Shown piece by piece: positions 28,184 through 37,317 of a DNA stretch of 64,000 nucleotides; the stretch's first letter is position 1, and each line of letters opens with the position of its first letter. Position numbers and translations under genes: made by a program. The notes under the pieces are model-generated. The model was not told where the DNA came from. It did no database searches and saw only the letters and a list, made by a program, of their open reading frames with translations. Source of the DNA: Desulfobulbaceae bacterium BRH_c16a (lineage in GTDB: Bacteria; Desulfobacterota; Desulfobulbia; Desulfobulbales; Desulfocapsaceae); NCBI GenBank assembly GCA_000961725.1, contig LADS01000046.1, positions 62,001 through 126,000 on the forward strand, written 5' to 3'.

Positions 28184-28548
28184 ACGATATATGAGAGAGT
28201 AAGGCGTAAATTGGGGGTCTCCAGCAAGGACATGGCGTTATTATAACCGGATAGCCCTGGTCCGCATTGAAAAAAATCAACATAACTGATTTCTTAAGGT
28301 GTTACTCGACAAAACATCCGTAAAAAGAAAGACTTGAAGTCAGAGAGAATTCTGTCCAAAAAAAATTAACGGTTGCAGAATAAAGCAAACAACAGGTATA
28401 TTGCATGATTCCACATAGCTCATGAAAGCATTTTTCAATGCCCTCAGCCGATCATAAAATGGCGGGGAATTGGATTATCAAGAGTGGTCAAGGATGAAAT
28501 CATGTTGCCGGTGATCCGGTTTAGATTAAGAAGATATGGAGAAGTACA
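28184..28548. other. Divergent intergenic region HIT-mutS / efp
   Basis: A 365-base stretch. On the plus strand TTGCAG (28373-28378), 18 bases, TATATT (28397-28402) is a candidate efp promoter. On the minus strand a TATAAT (28239-28234 region, inside GGTTATAATAACG) could be the -10 box for the HIT-mutS operon, without a good -35. No RNA gene was recognised. Confidence 0.4.
28373..28402 (+). promoter_or_regulatory. Candidate efp promoter
   Basis: TTGCAG, 18-base spacer, TATATT. The leader would be about 140 bases. Both boxes are imperfect. Confidence 0.4.
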
Positions 28549-29112
28549 ATGCTGAGTGCCTCTGATTTGCGTAAAGGACTTAAGGTTCAAATAGATGGAA
28601 ACCCCTACATTGTGACGGATTTTGAGTTTTCAAAACCCGGTAAGGGGCAGGCTCTTTACCGGTGTAAAATGCGCAATATGATCTCCGGAAATCAGCTTGT
28701 AAAGACCTATCGCTCCAACGATAAATTTGAGAAAGCCGAGCTTGATGAGCGAAAGATGCAATTTCTATACAGTCAGGGAGATGATTTCCATTTCATGGAT
28801 ACCGACAATTATGAGCAGCTTTCTCTGACTCGGGAGCAGTTGGGCGAAAATACGAATTTCCTTATCGATAATATGGAGGTAGTGGTGCTGTTTTTTGACA
28901 GCAAACCCATAGATATTACCCTGCCGACTTTTGTCAACCTTGAAGTGATCAGAGCCGACCCCTGGGCGAAAGGCGACACTTCTGGAAATGATACAAAACC
29001 GGTAACCGTGCAGACTGGATATGAGCTGCAGGTTCCTCCTTTCGTCGAGGAAGGGGATAAGATTCAAATTGATACCCGGACCGGTCAGTATGTGACCCGG
29101 GTCAAAGAGTAG
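28549..29112 (+). CDS. efp: Translation elongation factor P
   Basis: A 187-residue three-domain factor that rescues ribosomes stalled on polyproline. The loop at the tip of domain I reads SKPGKGQA, so the modifiable residue is Lys32, the state expected for beta-lysylation by EpmA. The C-terminus has the EF-P signature around GDKIQIDTRTGQYVTR. GGAGAAG precedes the ATG. The modifying enzyme EpmA is encoded four bases downstream, a direct functional pairing; EpmB is not in the window. Confidence 0.98.
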   Translation: MLSASDLRKGLKVQIDGNPYIVTDFEFSKPGKGQALYRCKMRNMISGNQLVKTYRSNDKFEKAELDERKMQFLYSQGDDFHFMDTDNYEQLSLTREQLGENTNFLIDNMEVVVLFFDSKPIDITLPTFVNLEVIRADPWAKGDTSGNDTKPVTVQTGYELQVPPFVEEGDKIQIDTRTGQYVTRVKE

Positions 29113-29116
29113 TTCC

Positions 29117-30040
29117 GTGTTGAGCGTCGAAAGGCTGCACTTGCGTGCAGCCTTTTTTCGTGCCATCAGAAATTTTTTTTATCATCAGGGGTTTCTGGAA
29201 GTCGATACTCCTCTCCGTCAGCCCGTCTTTATTCCTGAAAGCCATATCCTGCCGTTTGCCTCTGAAAATCACTACCTGCAGACCTCACCCGAACTGTGCA
29301 TGAAACGTTTGCTCGCCCAGGGGTGCGAGAAAATATTCCAGATCAGTCCCTGTTTCCGGAAAGGTGAGTGCGGCCGCCTTCATCTGGAAGAGTTCCAGAT
29401 GCTTGAGTGGTACAGGACCGGCTGTGATTACTTTCAGTTGATGACGGATTGCGAGATGTTGGTGCGTTTTATCCTCGAATACCTGCAGCATCCTGAAATA
29501 CCATTTCATTTTCCTGTTACCGAAGACTTCATGTCCGGTGTACATCTCTCAGGCAATTGGCCGCGGCTGACCGTTGATCAGGCTTTTCATCGATACAGCC
29601 CGTATTCCCTGGACCAGATCCTGACCGAAGAAAGATTCGATGAAATCCTGGTTGAATATGTGGAACCAAAACTTGGATACGAATTTCCTGTTTTCCTCTA
29701 TGAATATCCAGCGCAATTAGCTTCGCTTGCAAAGAAAAATAAAACCAACCCCAAAATAGCTGAAAGATTCGAGTTGTATATCAAAGGGGTGGAGTTGGCG
29801 AACGGTTTTTCAGAGCTTACCGACGGAGCTGAGCAGAGACAAAGGTTTCAAGCAGAAATTGACGCTATTCGCGCCAATAACGGCTATAGAGCGGAAATGC
29901 CTGAACGTTTTCTGCAAGATCTCGACAAGCTGGATGTCGCGGCGGGAATAGCTCTGGGTGTTGATCGCCTTTTTATGCTGGCCCTGAACTGCCCTTCGAT
30001 TTCGTCGGCAGTGCCATTTTGTAGGGAAGATTTTTATTAA
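29117..30040 (+). CDS. epmA: EF-P beta-lysine ligase EpmA (PoxA/GenX)
   Basis: A 307-residue class II LysRS-like enzyme without an anticodon-binding domain, which attaches beta-lysine to Lys32 of EF-P. Motif 2 is seen in FQISPCFRKGE and LEEFQMLEWYR, motif 3 in GIALGVDRLFMLAL, and GVELANGFSELTD is typical of EpmA. The frame starts with GTG 29117, four bases after efp. Residues from MLSVERLHLRAAFFRAI align with the E. coli EpmA start, so coding does run through the terminator hairpin at 29130-29158. Expression may depend on readthrough. Confidence 0.94.
   Translation: MLSVERLHLRAAFFRAIRNFFYHQGFLEVDTPLRQPVFIPESHILPFASENHYLQTSPELCMKRLLAQGCEKIFQISPCFRKGECGRLHLEEFQMLEWYRTGCDYFQLMTDCEMLVRFILEYLQHPEIPFHFPVTEDFMSGVHLSGNWPRLTVDQAFHRYSPYSLDQILTEERFDEILVEYVEPKLGYEFPVFLYEYPAQLASLAKKNKTNPKIAERFELYIKGVELANGFSELTDGAEQRQRFQAEIDAIRANNGYRAEMPERFLQDLDKLDVAAGIALGVDRLFMLALNCPSISSAVPFCREDFY
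29130..29158 (+). terminator. Rho-independent terminator inside the 5' end of epmA
   Basis: Arms AAAGGCTGCA (29130-29139) and TGCAGCCTTT (29146-29155) pair perfectly around the loop CTTGCG and lead into TTTTTT (29153-29158). It stands 18 bases after the efp stop, but lies within codons 5 to 14 of the epmA frame. Confidence 0.85.
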
Positions 30041-30123
30041 ATACCAGCAGTTGACTTTCGGGGTGCCAAAAAAATAAAACCTATCATTGTAAAGAGTCAA
30101 AAAATCGGTTTTAATGATCATCA

Positions 30124-30152
30124 TTGACCTGTAGGTCTGTTACCAGTATAAC
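30124..30152 (+). promoter_or_regulatory. Sigma-70 promoter for the chain-length module
   Basis: TTGACC (30124-30129), 17 bases, TATAAC (30147-30152). The leader would be about 145 bases long before the ATG at 30305. The -10 region lies in a patch of short CCAG/CTGG and GGTTACC repeats that may be regulatory. Confidence 0.55.
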
Positions 30153-30304
30153 CTGGATTAATCTGGTTACCATAACATATAAATGCTCTTCTAGTTGATT
30201 TCTCTTGAATGTCGGAGCAGATTGTTACACTGCAGCATAAAAGAAAAGAATTGTCAGGGTAATAAGGCGAATAACAATAATTCAAAATTCTATTACATTA
30301 TCCT

Positions 30305-31879
30305 ATGGACTCTCAACAGCGCCAAGTGGCAAACAAATACCTGGATCTTTTTTACAGAAGAAAATGGTTTATCATGGTTGTGCTGATGATAAGTCTCCCC
30401 GTTGGTTTGGGAGTATATCTTTTTACCCCGAAAGTGTATCAAGCGGTGAGCCTTCTCAGCTATGAGCAGCAGAAAATCAGTCCGAACAAAATGTCGCCTG
30501 ATGTTGTCTCAAGAATTCGCGATATCGTCAGTACATTGACACAAATAGTTACCAGCAGAACCAATCTTGAAAAACTTATTCTTGATTTGGATCTTTATCC
30601 CGAAGCCCGTCAACGGTTACCCATGGAAGATATCGTTGATTCCATGCGGCAACAAATCATGATCGAACCTTCTCAGCAAGGAGATATCTTCAAGATTACC
30701 TTCAATTACGGCAATCCTGATCAAGTAGTAAAAGTGACCAACACCCTGGCCGCAAAATTCATCGAAGAAAACCTCAAATATCGGGAAGAAAAAGCTACGG
30801 AAACCTCTGCCTATACCAGTGATGAACTGGCAATGGCAAAGGAGACGATGGATCGTAAAGAAAACGGCATGCGCGATTATAAGCTCAAGCATTACAATGA
30901 AATGCCGGAGCAGCAGGTTTCCAATGTGGCGAGACTCCTTGCATTGCAGGGGCAATATCAGAGCAACCAGGAATCTGTTCAGGATCTTGAGAGGACATTA
31001 GTCTTGATACAGGATCAGATAAGCAACCGGAAACAAGTTATCGCGAGTGAAAGGGCAAATGCCTTCACAGACCGGTCGAGCAATAGGAATGAAGAACCGA
31101 TAAACCCCGATATGCAGTTGGAGAAGATGAAGATTCTGCTCGAACAATTGACATCTCGATATAAGGAAATGCATCCGGATATAAAGAGAACCCGAAACAT
31201 TATCGCCAGACTGGAAAGCGAAATTGCCAGCGGTCGTGGCTCGGGATCCGGAAAAAACAAAAGCAAATCAGCTGCAGGCTCTGTGGACACGCTGATTCTC
31301 CAACTCGAGACACAGTACAAAAGTGTCCTGTTGAACATTGAAAGTCTCAAAGCTGAAAAGGAACAATTGAAACTGGCGCTCAAGGAATATGAACAATGGG
31401 TGGCCGCCGCGCCTGTGCGGGAAGCGGAATGGTCGGCCCTGACCAGGGAATATGGGCAGCTGAAAAGACATTACGATTATCTTGTGGCTCAGAACCTTGA
31501 GGCCAGGTCGATGCTCAATCTTGAAATGCGGCAGAAAGGCAGTCAATTCAAGATCGAGGATCCTGCCAGATATCCGGAAAAGCCAATACGGCCGAATTTT
31601 GCCGGGATAATGGGGGTAGCGGCCATGGTGGGTCTGGGGATAGGGTTTGGCTTTACTCTTGTACTTGATTTTTTCGATGGATCCTTCAGGGATCCCGATG
31701 CGTTGGAAGCTGCTTTGGCAATACCGCTCATTGCCACCATTCCCCATATTGAAACAGTTGCTGAAAAAAGAAAGCGCAATTGGCGGAGTTTCTTTAGTAT
31801 AAGCTTGATGATATCAGGTATACTCCTTGTCCTGGCCTTGTTCGGATTTGTTTGGTTTAAAGGTTATATAGTTATCTAG
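30305..31879 (+). CDS. Exopolysaccharide chain-length determinant (Wzz/GNVR type)
   Basis: A 524-residue inner-membrane polysaccharide co-polymerase. A first membrane helix lies at about residues 20-38 (KWFIMVVLMISLPVGLGVY region), a long periplasmic part is rich in coiled coil (about 170-400), and PARYPEKPIRPN precedes the second membrane region, followed by a last hydrophobic segment at the end. The layout and neighbours match the chain-length proteins of exosortase/XrtA exopolysaccharide loci. It sets polymer length together with the tyrosine kinase encoded two genes on. The Shine-Dalgarno is poor. Confidence 0.88.
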   Translation: MDSQQRQVANKYLDLFYRRKWFIMVVLMISLPVGLGVYLFTPKVYQAVSLLSYEQQKISPNKMSPDVVSRIRDIVSTLTQIVTSRTNLEKLILDLDLYPEARQRLPMEDIVDSMRQQIMIEPSQQGDIFKITFNYGNPDQVVKVTNTLAAKFIEENLKYREEKATETSAYTSDELAMAKETMDRKENGMRDYKLKHYNEMPEQQVSNVARLLALQGQYQSNQESVQDLERTLVLIQDQISNRKQVIASERANAFTDRSSNRNEEPINPDMQLEKMKILLEQLTSRYKEMHPDIKRTRNIIARLESEIASGRGSGSGKNKSKSAAGSVDTLILQLETQYKSVLLNIESLKAEKEQLKLALKEYEQWVAAAPVREAEWSALTREYGQLKRHYDYLVAQNLEARSMLNLEMRQKGSQFKIEDPARYPEKPIRPNFAGIMGVAAMVGLGIGFGFTLVLDFFDGSFRDPDALEAALAIPLIATIPHIETVAEKRKRNWRSFFSISLMISGILLVLALFGFVWFKGYIVI

Positions 31880-31893
31880 TACGGTTTCTTATA

Positions 31894-32868
31894 ATGTATA
31901 GAAAACATTTTGGACTGGTGCGAAAACCATTTGAACTCTCACCGGATTCCAACATTCTCTTTCTGGGGGAAACCCACAAAGAGACACTAGCCGGTCTGAA
32001 GCAGGGAGTTGTTTCCGATAAAGGTTTCTTACTTCTTACGGGGGGCGTCGGGACCGGGAAAACCACTCTTATTAACGTTCTTGCGAAGACGCTGGAAATC
32101 CCGGGATACCTCTGTGTGATATCCAATCCGACTCTGGGGGTCGATGATTTTTTCTATTATTTCGCCGCAAAACTCGGATTGTTGTTTGACGGTAATACCG
32201 CTAAGTTCCTCGTCTTGTTTGCCAAGTTGCTTGAGGAGTGCAAGAAAAAGAAAAGAAAGGTGCTGCTGATTATTGATGAAGCTCACGCCTTGCCTACCGA
32301 TCTGCTCGAAGAATTACGACTGCTTGCCAACCTGGCTATCGAGGTCAAGAATGTTCTCAGTATTTTTTTGGTTGGGCAACCGGAACTTCTTGGCCGACTC
32401 ACAGAGGAACAACTCTCTTCGCTCAGTCAGCGCATTGTCGTTCGTTACCACCTTACCGAACTTGCCAGGGAGGATTGCCGGCAATATATCCTGTTCCGGT
32501 TGAACTGGGCTGGGGCCAAGAATAGAGCCATTTTTACTGAAAAATCGCTGGGTCTCGTGTATGAGGCGACTCAGGGCAATCCCCGACAGATCAACATCCT
32601 TTGTGATAATGCCTTGCTTGCCGCGTATTCACAGGATGTCTTGGAAATTGAGGGGGAGGTTGTGCGGGAAAGTGCCAGGCGGTTGCACATCCAAGGGGAT
32701 GACAGCACATTTTTTCTGCCGCCGCAAAAAACGTTGTTGCGAAGATGGCTGGTATGGATGGTTCTGGCTATTCTGCTGGTGGAAGGGGCTGGGGTGGCTT
32801 ACGCCCACCAGAGAGGTTGGCTGGCGCCTGTCTACCAATACCTTATGAGGTTGATTAACCTGGATTGA
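31894..32868 (+). CDS. ExeA-like AAA ATPase of an exopolysaccharide locus
   Basis: A 324-residue ATPase. FGLVRKPFELSPD at the start is the ExeA/GspA signature, Walker A GGVGTGKTT lies at residues 50-58 and Walker B LLIIDEAHALP near 128. A single membrane helix (about 287-305) precedes a short tail, with no peptidoglycan-binding domain. Such proteins regularly sit between the Wzz-like and tyrosine-kinase genes of XrtA-type loci; their precise role is not known. It begins 14 bases after the previous gene and ends just before the kinase. Confidence 0.9.
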   Translation: MYRKHFGLVRKPFELSPDSNILFLGETHKETLAGLKQGVVSDKGFLLLTGGVGTGKTTLINVLAKTLEIPGYLCVISNPTLGVDDFFYYFAAKLGLLFDGNTAKFLVLFAKLLEECKKKKRKVLLIIDEAHALPTDLLEELRLLANLAIEVKNVLSIFLVGQPELLGRLTEEQLSSLSQRIVVRYHLTELAREDCRQYILFRLNWAGAKNRAIFTEKSLGLVYEATQGNPRQINILCDNALLAAYSQDVLEIEGEVVRESARRLHIQGDDSTFFLPPQKTLLRRWLVWMVLAILLVEGAGVAYAHQRGWLAPVYQYLMRLINLD

Positions 32869-32876
32869 GGATAATG

Positions 32877-33776
32877 ATGGAAAATAAATTTACCAAAGTC
32901 GTGGATAAAGCGGATTCTCTTGGTGCTTCCCAAGCCGTTTACAATAGAACGACAGAAACAGTTGGATCGGAAAAAATCAACGGCTTGAATAATAATAGAG
33001 TCAATACTGCAGCCAGACATACTCGGAATACAGCAATTGCAGAGAGCCGATCAAAGGGATGGGATGAAAGGCTCCTCCTGGGGGCCAGTTATTCAGAGCA
33101 GGTCGCCGAATCTTTCCGCGTTCTGCGATCCAGAATCCTGCATCCGCCGGAAAATGGTCCTGTGTGTAAAACCGTCATGGTTACCTCGGTGCTCCCTCAG
33201 GAGGGAAAAAGCTTTGTCTCTGCAAATCTTGCAATAGCTCTGGCGCAAGGGGTGGATCATTATTCCCTCTTGGTGGACTGTGACCTTCGGCTTCCTTCCC
33301 TTGCCAACCTTTTTGGTGTTCCCGGCGTCCTGGGGCTTGCCGATTATCTCCAGAACAAAAAAGACATCTCTGCTCTCATACAGAACACTTCGGTGAAAAA
33401 ATTATCGATTTTGGCAAGTGGGGTGCCACCAATCAACCCTGCTGAGCTTCTTGGTTCAATTCGCATGCAGAATCTGGTCGCAGAGCTCTCTTTGCGCTAC
33501 CCCGACAGAGTCATCATTTTCGATACGCCACCTTTTCAGGTTGCTTCGGAGGCTGCCGTACTGTCCAAGCTCGTTGACGGAGTGGTGCTGGTGGTGCGGC
33601 ATGGTGTCTCCGAGAGGCTGCTGATTCAGAAAACAGTGGAGGAAATCGGCAGAAATAAAATAATTGGCCTGATCTTCAATGGCCATAAAAACAATGTCGT
33701 TTCATCCAAACTGCTCTACAAGAGCGAAAACAATTACGGTGACTACTACGGGACTGTCAAAACCAGGGAAAGGTGA
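32877..33776 (+). CDS. BY-type tyrosine autokinase (CpsD/CapB family)
   Basis: A 299-residue cytoplasmic kinase with a variable N-terminal 80 residues. SVLPQEGKSFVSANLA is the Walker A motif, LLVDCDLRLPSL the A' motif and VIIFDTPP Walker B. The C-terminus has a tyrosine cluster (YKSENNYGDYYG) for autophosphorylation. It controls polymer length and export by cycling with the Wzz-like protein. ATG 32877 has GAGG six bases upstream; ATG 32874 is also possible. Its stop directly abuts the stop of the converging ygiQ. Confidence 0.93.
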   Translation: MENKFTKVVDKADSLGASQAVYNRTTETVGSEKINGLNNNRVNTAARHTRNTAIAESRSKGWDERLLLGASYSEQVAESFRVLRSRILHPPENGPVCKTVMVTSVLPQEGKSFVSANLAIALAQGVDHYSLLVDCDLRLPSLANLFGVPGVLGLADYLQNKKDISALIQNTSVKKLSILASGVPPINPAELLGSIRMQNLVAELSLRYPDRVIIFDTPPFQVASEAAVLSKLVDGVVLVVRHGVSERLLIQKTVEEIGRNKIIGLIFNGHKNNVVSSKLLYKSENNYGDYYGTVKTRER

Positions 33777-35564
33777 TCATCGTTTCTTCCGTTGCTTGAA
33801 ATCTTTGTTGCCCGCATTTTGTCGATGGAAATTTTCCTCCATAACTTGTCGCTCCTTGCGCCTTTCCGATTGTTTTTTTGCGACAACGAGCGGTTTTTTG
33901 TTATCGGGCCGTAAACCGGTCACAAACATGGCTGTTGAAAGAGTTCCGGGAGTTGGGGTGAAATCCTGAAATTTCCTCACCTGTAGCCCAAGATTTTGCA
34001 TGTCTCTGGTAAGCTTTTCGGCATGTTTTGGGGTGGAACCCGGATGAGAGAGAATGGCATAGGGCGTGAGTTCTATCTTTTTCCCCAGTTTACCGCCAAT
34101 TTCCCGACATTTTTTAATAAATCGACGAAGCAGATCATGCGGTTCTTTATGCATGAGGCACAGCAGTTCATCGTCGGTGTGTTCCGGGGCTATCTTCAAT
34201 GATCCGGGAGTGTGCGACCGAAGAATTTTTTTAAGCAGATGCGGTGTCTGCAGGAGTATTTCCATTCGCAGACCGGATGAAACAAAGAGATGCCGGACGC
34301 CTTTAATCAGGGAAATTTCATCAAGCAGGTCGATAAACACTTTTTCATCAATCCGAAGATTGGGGCAGATTTTCGGATATAAACAGTCATGTTTTTTGCA
34401 CGAACCGATGGCGCAGGAAGTACCATACAGATTGGCAGTCGGTCCTCCAAGATCGGTGATAGTCCCTCCGAAATCATGCGCTTGGGCGATTTGCTCGCAT
34501 TCACTATGAATGGATTCCCGGCTGCGTGAGACGATCGACGGCCCTTGATGCCTGGTGATGGCACAAAAGGAGCAGTTGCCGGAACATCCCCGAACGATGG
34601 TTACCGAATCCCTGATCATCCGATAGGCAGGAATTTGACCGTCGGCAGGATGAGGGCGTCTGGTGTACGGCAGGCTGTAGAGCGCGTCGAGCTCTTCAGA
34701 ATTGAGGGGCTTTGGCGCCGGTTGCTGCAAAACCCAGTGGGTTTGCTGCCGTTGCAGTACGATACGTGGTGAGCGGCCACGGGCATGTTGATCAAGTGCC
34801 AGTTCGGCATCAAGAAACAGGCGCGATTTTTCATTGATCTCATCCCAGGAAGAAAGCACAAGAAGCTTTTGTGAATCTTGTATTGCCAATTCCGGAAAGA
34901 AGTTCTGCAACTCCCTGTCGGTCAGCCGTTGACAGGTTCCGGGAATGGCAGAGAGCGGTTGATTGCGGGCACACCGCTCGGCTACTTCCACCACTGCTTT
35001 CTCGCCCATGCCGTAGACCAACAGATCCGCTTTGGCATCGGTAAGAATTGAACATCGCAGCTTTTCCTGTTGATAATCATAATGGACAAAACGCCGCAGG
35101 GACGCCTCTATACCGCCGAGAACAATCGGCACATTAGGGTAGGCCGACCGGGCCAGACTGGTATACACAATACTGGCCCGGTCGGGTCGTCTTCGCTCCG
35201 TCCGGCTTCTGATCTTCCCCCGCCATGGATTGCCGTCGGGACAAAAGGCGTCGGTATCCCGGACCTTGCCGTTACTGCTGTAGTTGGCGACAATCGAATC
35301 CAGATTGCCGGCGGTTATGCCGCAGAACAACCTTGGCGACGGGAATGCCTGAAAATCAAAAGTTGTGTCAAAACGAGGCTGAGAGAGGATGGCGACATTA
35401 TAGCCGTGGCTTTCCAGCAGCCGACCGATGAGTGCTACGCCAAAGGACGGATGATCGACGTAGCAGTCTCCGGTAACGAGCAGGATATCCAGATGGGTCC
35501 AGCCTCTTTGCAGACACTCCTCCCAGGCGGTGGGCAGGGGAGGAGTGGGTGGAGAGAAAGACAT
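33777..35564 (-). CDS. ygiQ: YgiQ family radical SAM protein
   Basis: A 595-residue radical SAM protein of the YgiQ family (UPF0313). The iron-sulfur motif CSGNCSFC lies in VRGCSGNCSFCAITRHQG. The N-terminal part has the family phrases HPSFGVALIGRLLE and VLGGIEASLRRFVHYDY, and the C-terminus is basic (EERKERQ-type, ending KQRKKR). Reaction and substrate are unknown. Its ATG shares one base with the stop of nhaD (TAATG), so translation is probably coupled. It converges with the tyrosine kinase gene with no spacing. Confidence 0.95.
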   Translation of the reverse strand: MSFSPPTPPLPTAWEECLQRGWTHLDILLVTGDCYVDHPSFGVALIGRLLESHGYNVAILSQPRFDTTFDFQAFPSPRLFCGITAGNLDSIVANYSSNGKVRDTDAFCPDGNPWRGKIRSRTERRRPDRASIVYTSLARSAYPNVPIVLGGIEASLRRFVHYDYQQEKLRCSILTDAKADLLVYGMGEKAVVEVAERCARNQPLSAIPGTCQRLTDRELQNFFPELAIQDSQKLLVLSSWDEINEKSRLFLDAELALDQHARGRSPRIVLQRQQTHWVLQQPAPKPLNSEELDALYSLPYTRRPHPADGQIPAYRMIRDSVTIVRGCSGNCSFCAITRHQGPSIVSRSRESIHSECEQIAQAHDFGGTITDLGGPTANLYGTSCAIGSCKKHDCLYPKICPNLRIDEKVFIDLLDEISLIKGVRHLFVSSGLRMEILLQTPHLLKKILRSHTPGSLKIAPEHTDDELLCLMHKEPHDLLRRFIKKCREIGGKLGKKIELTPYAILSHPGSTPKHAEKLTRDMQNLGLQVRKFQDFTPTPGTLSTAMFVTGLRPDNKKPLVVAKKQSERRKERQVMEENFHRQNAGNKDFKQRKKR

Positions 35565-36988
35565 TACATCAGTTTGGAATTAATGAACAGATGGGTGTAA
35601 ACAGCTGCTCCATAACCCAGCGTGATTGCCGGAGTCCAGACCAGGTGGGCATTGAAGGTGTAGACACCCCGGGCAGCTCCCATGAGAGCTACTCCCGCGG
35701 CAGAGCCTATCGACAGCATGCTGCCGCCGACACCGGCCGTGAGGGTAACCAGCAGCCATTGACCGTGGGACATATCCGGACTCATGGTCAGCACTGCGAA
35801 CATCACCGGGATATTATCGACAATCGCCGACAGAAAACCAATCATGACGTTGGCGGTGGTAGGGCCCAGGTCATGATAGAGCAGATTGGAGATATAGGCG
35901 AGGTAGCCGAACTGTGACAGACCGCCGACGCACAGAATCACGCCGTAGAAGAAAAGCAGAGTGTCCCATTCCGCCCTGGCAATTTTCCGGAAAATATCAA
36001 AGGGGCCGAGCTTGGCACTGGTCAAAGGCTGCGCCAGGGGCTGGGCATCGAGATCGAAGAGCCTGTGCTCCTTTTTCTTTAAGTAATAGGAGAAGAAGCC
36101 GAGATAGCCGAGACCAAACATCATGCCCGCTGCCGGTGGGAGGTGGAGAAAATTATGAAACGATACTGCGGTGCAAATGGTCAACAGGAAAAGGGCCATG
36201 ATACGTCTGGCGCCAAGTTTCATGACATAATGTTCCTTGCCGGGTTGCGGGTTCCCTTTCGGCAGGGCAAAGTTCATCAGGATTGCAGGAACCAGCCAGG
36301 CAACGACGGAGGGGATGAAAATTGCGAAAAATTCAGAGAACTGGAGAATTCCTTTCTGCCAGACCATAAGTGTGGTGATGTCGCCGAAAGGTGAGAATGC
36401 ACCGCCGGCATTGGCGGCAACGACGATGTTGATACAGGCTAAAGCGACAAATTTTCTCTCCTGGCCGCCAACGGCCAAAGCCACCGCACCCATGAGCAGG
36501 GCGGTAGTCAGGTTGTCGGCAACGGGAGAGATGAAAAAAGCCAGTAAGCCTGTGACCCAGAAGACGCTGCGCAGCGAGAAGCCCCGGTTGATCAGCCATG
36601 AACGAAGTGCCTGAAAGACATTCCGCTCGTCCATGGCATTGATGTAGGTCATGGCTACCAGGAGAAAGAGGAAAAGTTCGGCATATTCGAGAAGATTATG
36701 ACGAATCGCTTTTTCCGCTTCATGGGTATAGCCCATGCTGTTGAACGTCAGGGCAACAAGCACCCAGATAATGCCGGCGGCCAGGAGTACCGGTTTGGAT
36801 TTTCTCAGGTGCAGCTGTTCTTCAAAAATAACGAGGGTGTAGGCGGACACAAAGATCACGAGTGAGATTATGCCGAACATGGTGCCGGTGAGTGCCGTGA
36901 CATCGATAGGCGGGCCTTCCCCGCTGGCGGCAAGTGCAAAGGTTGCTGGAGATAAAGCAAGAGAGAGCAAGACGAGCAGTGTTTTCAT
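35564..36988 (-). CDS. nhaD: Sodium/proton antiporter NhaD
   Basis: A 474-residue polytopic membrane protein of the NhaD/ArsB (IT) superfamily with a possible N-terminal signal (about residues 1-20) and some twelve hydrophobic segments. FFISPVADNLTTALLMG and GGAFSPFGDITTLMVW are the NhaD signatures holding the ion-binding Asp and Thr residues, repeated as FLSAIVDNIPVMF in the second half. It exports sodium in exchange for protons, fitting a marine or brackish host (inference). CAGGAAC precedes the ATG. Confidence 0.95.
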   Translation of the reverse strand: MKTLLVLLSLALSPATFALAASGEGPPIDVTALTGTMFGIISLVIFVSAYTLVIFEEQLHLRKSKPVLLAAGIIWVLVALTFNSMGYTHEAEKAIRHNLLEYAELFLFLLVAMTYINAMDERNVFQALRSWLINRGFSLRSVFWVTGLLAFFISPVADNLTTALLMGAVALAVGGQERKFVALACINIVVAANAGGAFSPFGDITTLMVWQKGILQFSEFFAIFIPSVVAWLVPAILMNFALPKGNPQPGKEHYVMKLGARRIMALFLLTICTAVSFHNFLHLPPAAGMMFGLGYLGFFSYYLKKKEHRLFDLDAQPLAQPLTSAKLGPFDIFRKIARAEWDTLLFFYGVILCVGGLSQFGYLAYISNLLYHDLGPTTANVMIGFLSAIVDNIPVMFAVLTMSPDMSHGQWLLVTLTAGVGGSMLSIGSAAGVALMGAARGVYTFNAHLVWTPAITLGYGAAVYTHLFINSKLM

Positions 36989-37317
36989 TGGCAGTGTTCC
37001 TGTTGAATTGACGTTGTTAATAGGATTAAGGTAAAAGCAGCGCGATTATAACAACCAGGATATGAGGTGGCAAGGAAAGTCGGATGGCTCACCGACGATT
37101 CCGGGTAGGCAGAAGGTTGTTTCTTCGCCACTTGAAGCTGACTGTTGCAGAGAGTGGAGAATTCTCTCATGCTCTCGAGGTTCAAGGCACTTGCAGTGAC
37201 ATTTTCGAAAAAGCGAAATTTTGAAAGAAGAGGTTGCATTTTACCCCTTGGCATGTAAATACAATCTGCATAACTGTTATAAGGTGCAGTCCAGCTGTTG
37301 ACAGGAGAAATTTTACA
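36989..37317. other. Divergent intergenic region nhaD / response regulator
   Basis: A 329-base stretch with the nhaD promoter at its left end. On the right, TTGGCA and TATAAG elements near 37246-37283 are too far apart to name as a promoter. An antisense frame (36985-37419) covers it but shows no protein features. No sodium riboswitch was recognised. Confidence 0.45.
37045..37073 (-). promoter_or_regulatory. Sigma-70 promoter for nhaD-ygiQ
   Basis: On the minus strand TTGCCA (37073-37068), 17-base spacer, consensus TATAAT (37050-37045). The predicted leader is about 50 bases. Confidence 0.72.

Noticed and set aside
36989..37070. Sodium-sensing riboswitch before nhaD
   Set aside because: The leader from the predicted start is only about 50 bases and shows no recognisable aptamer.
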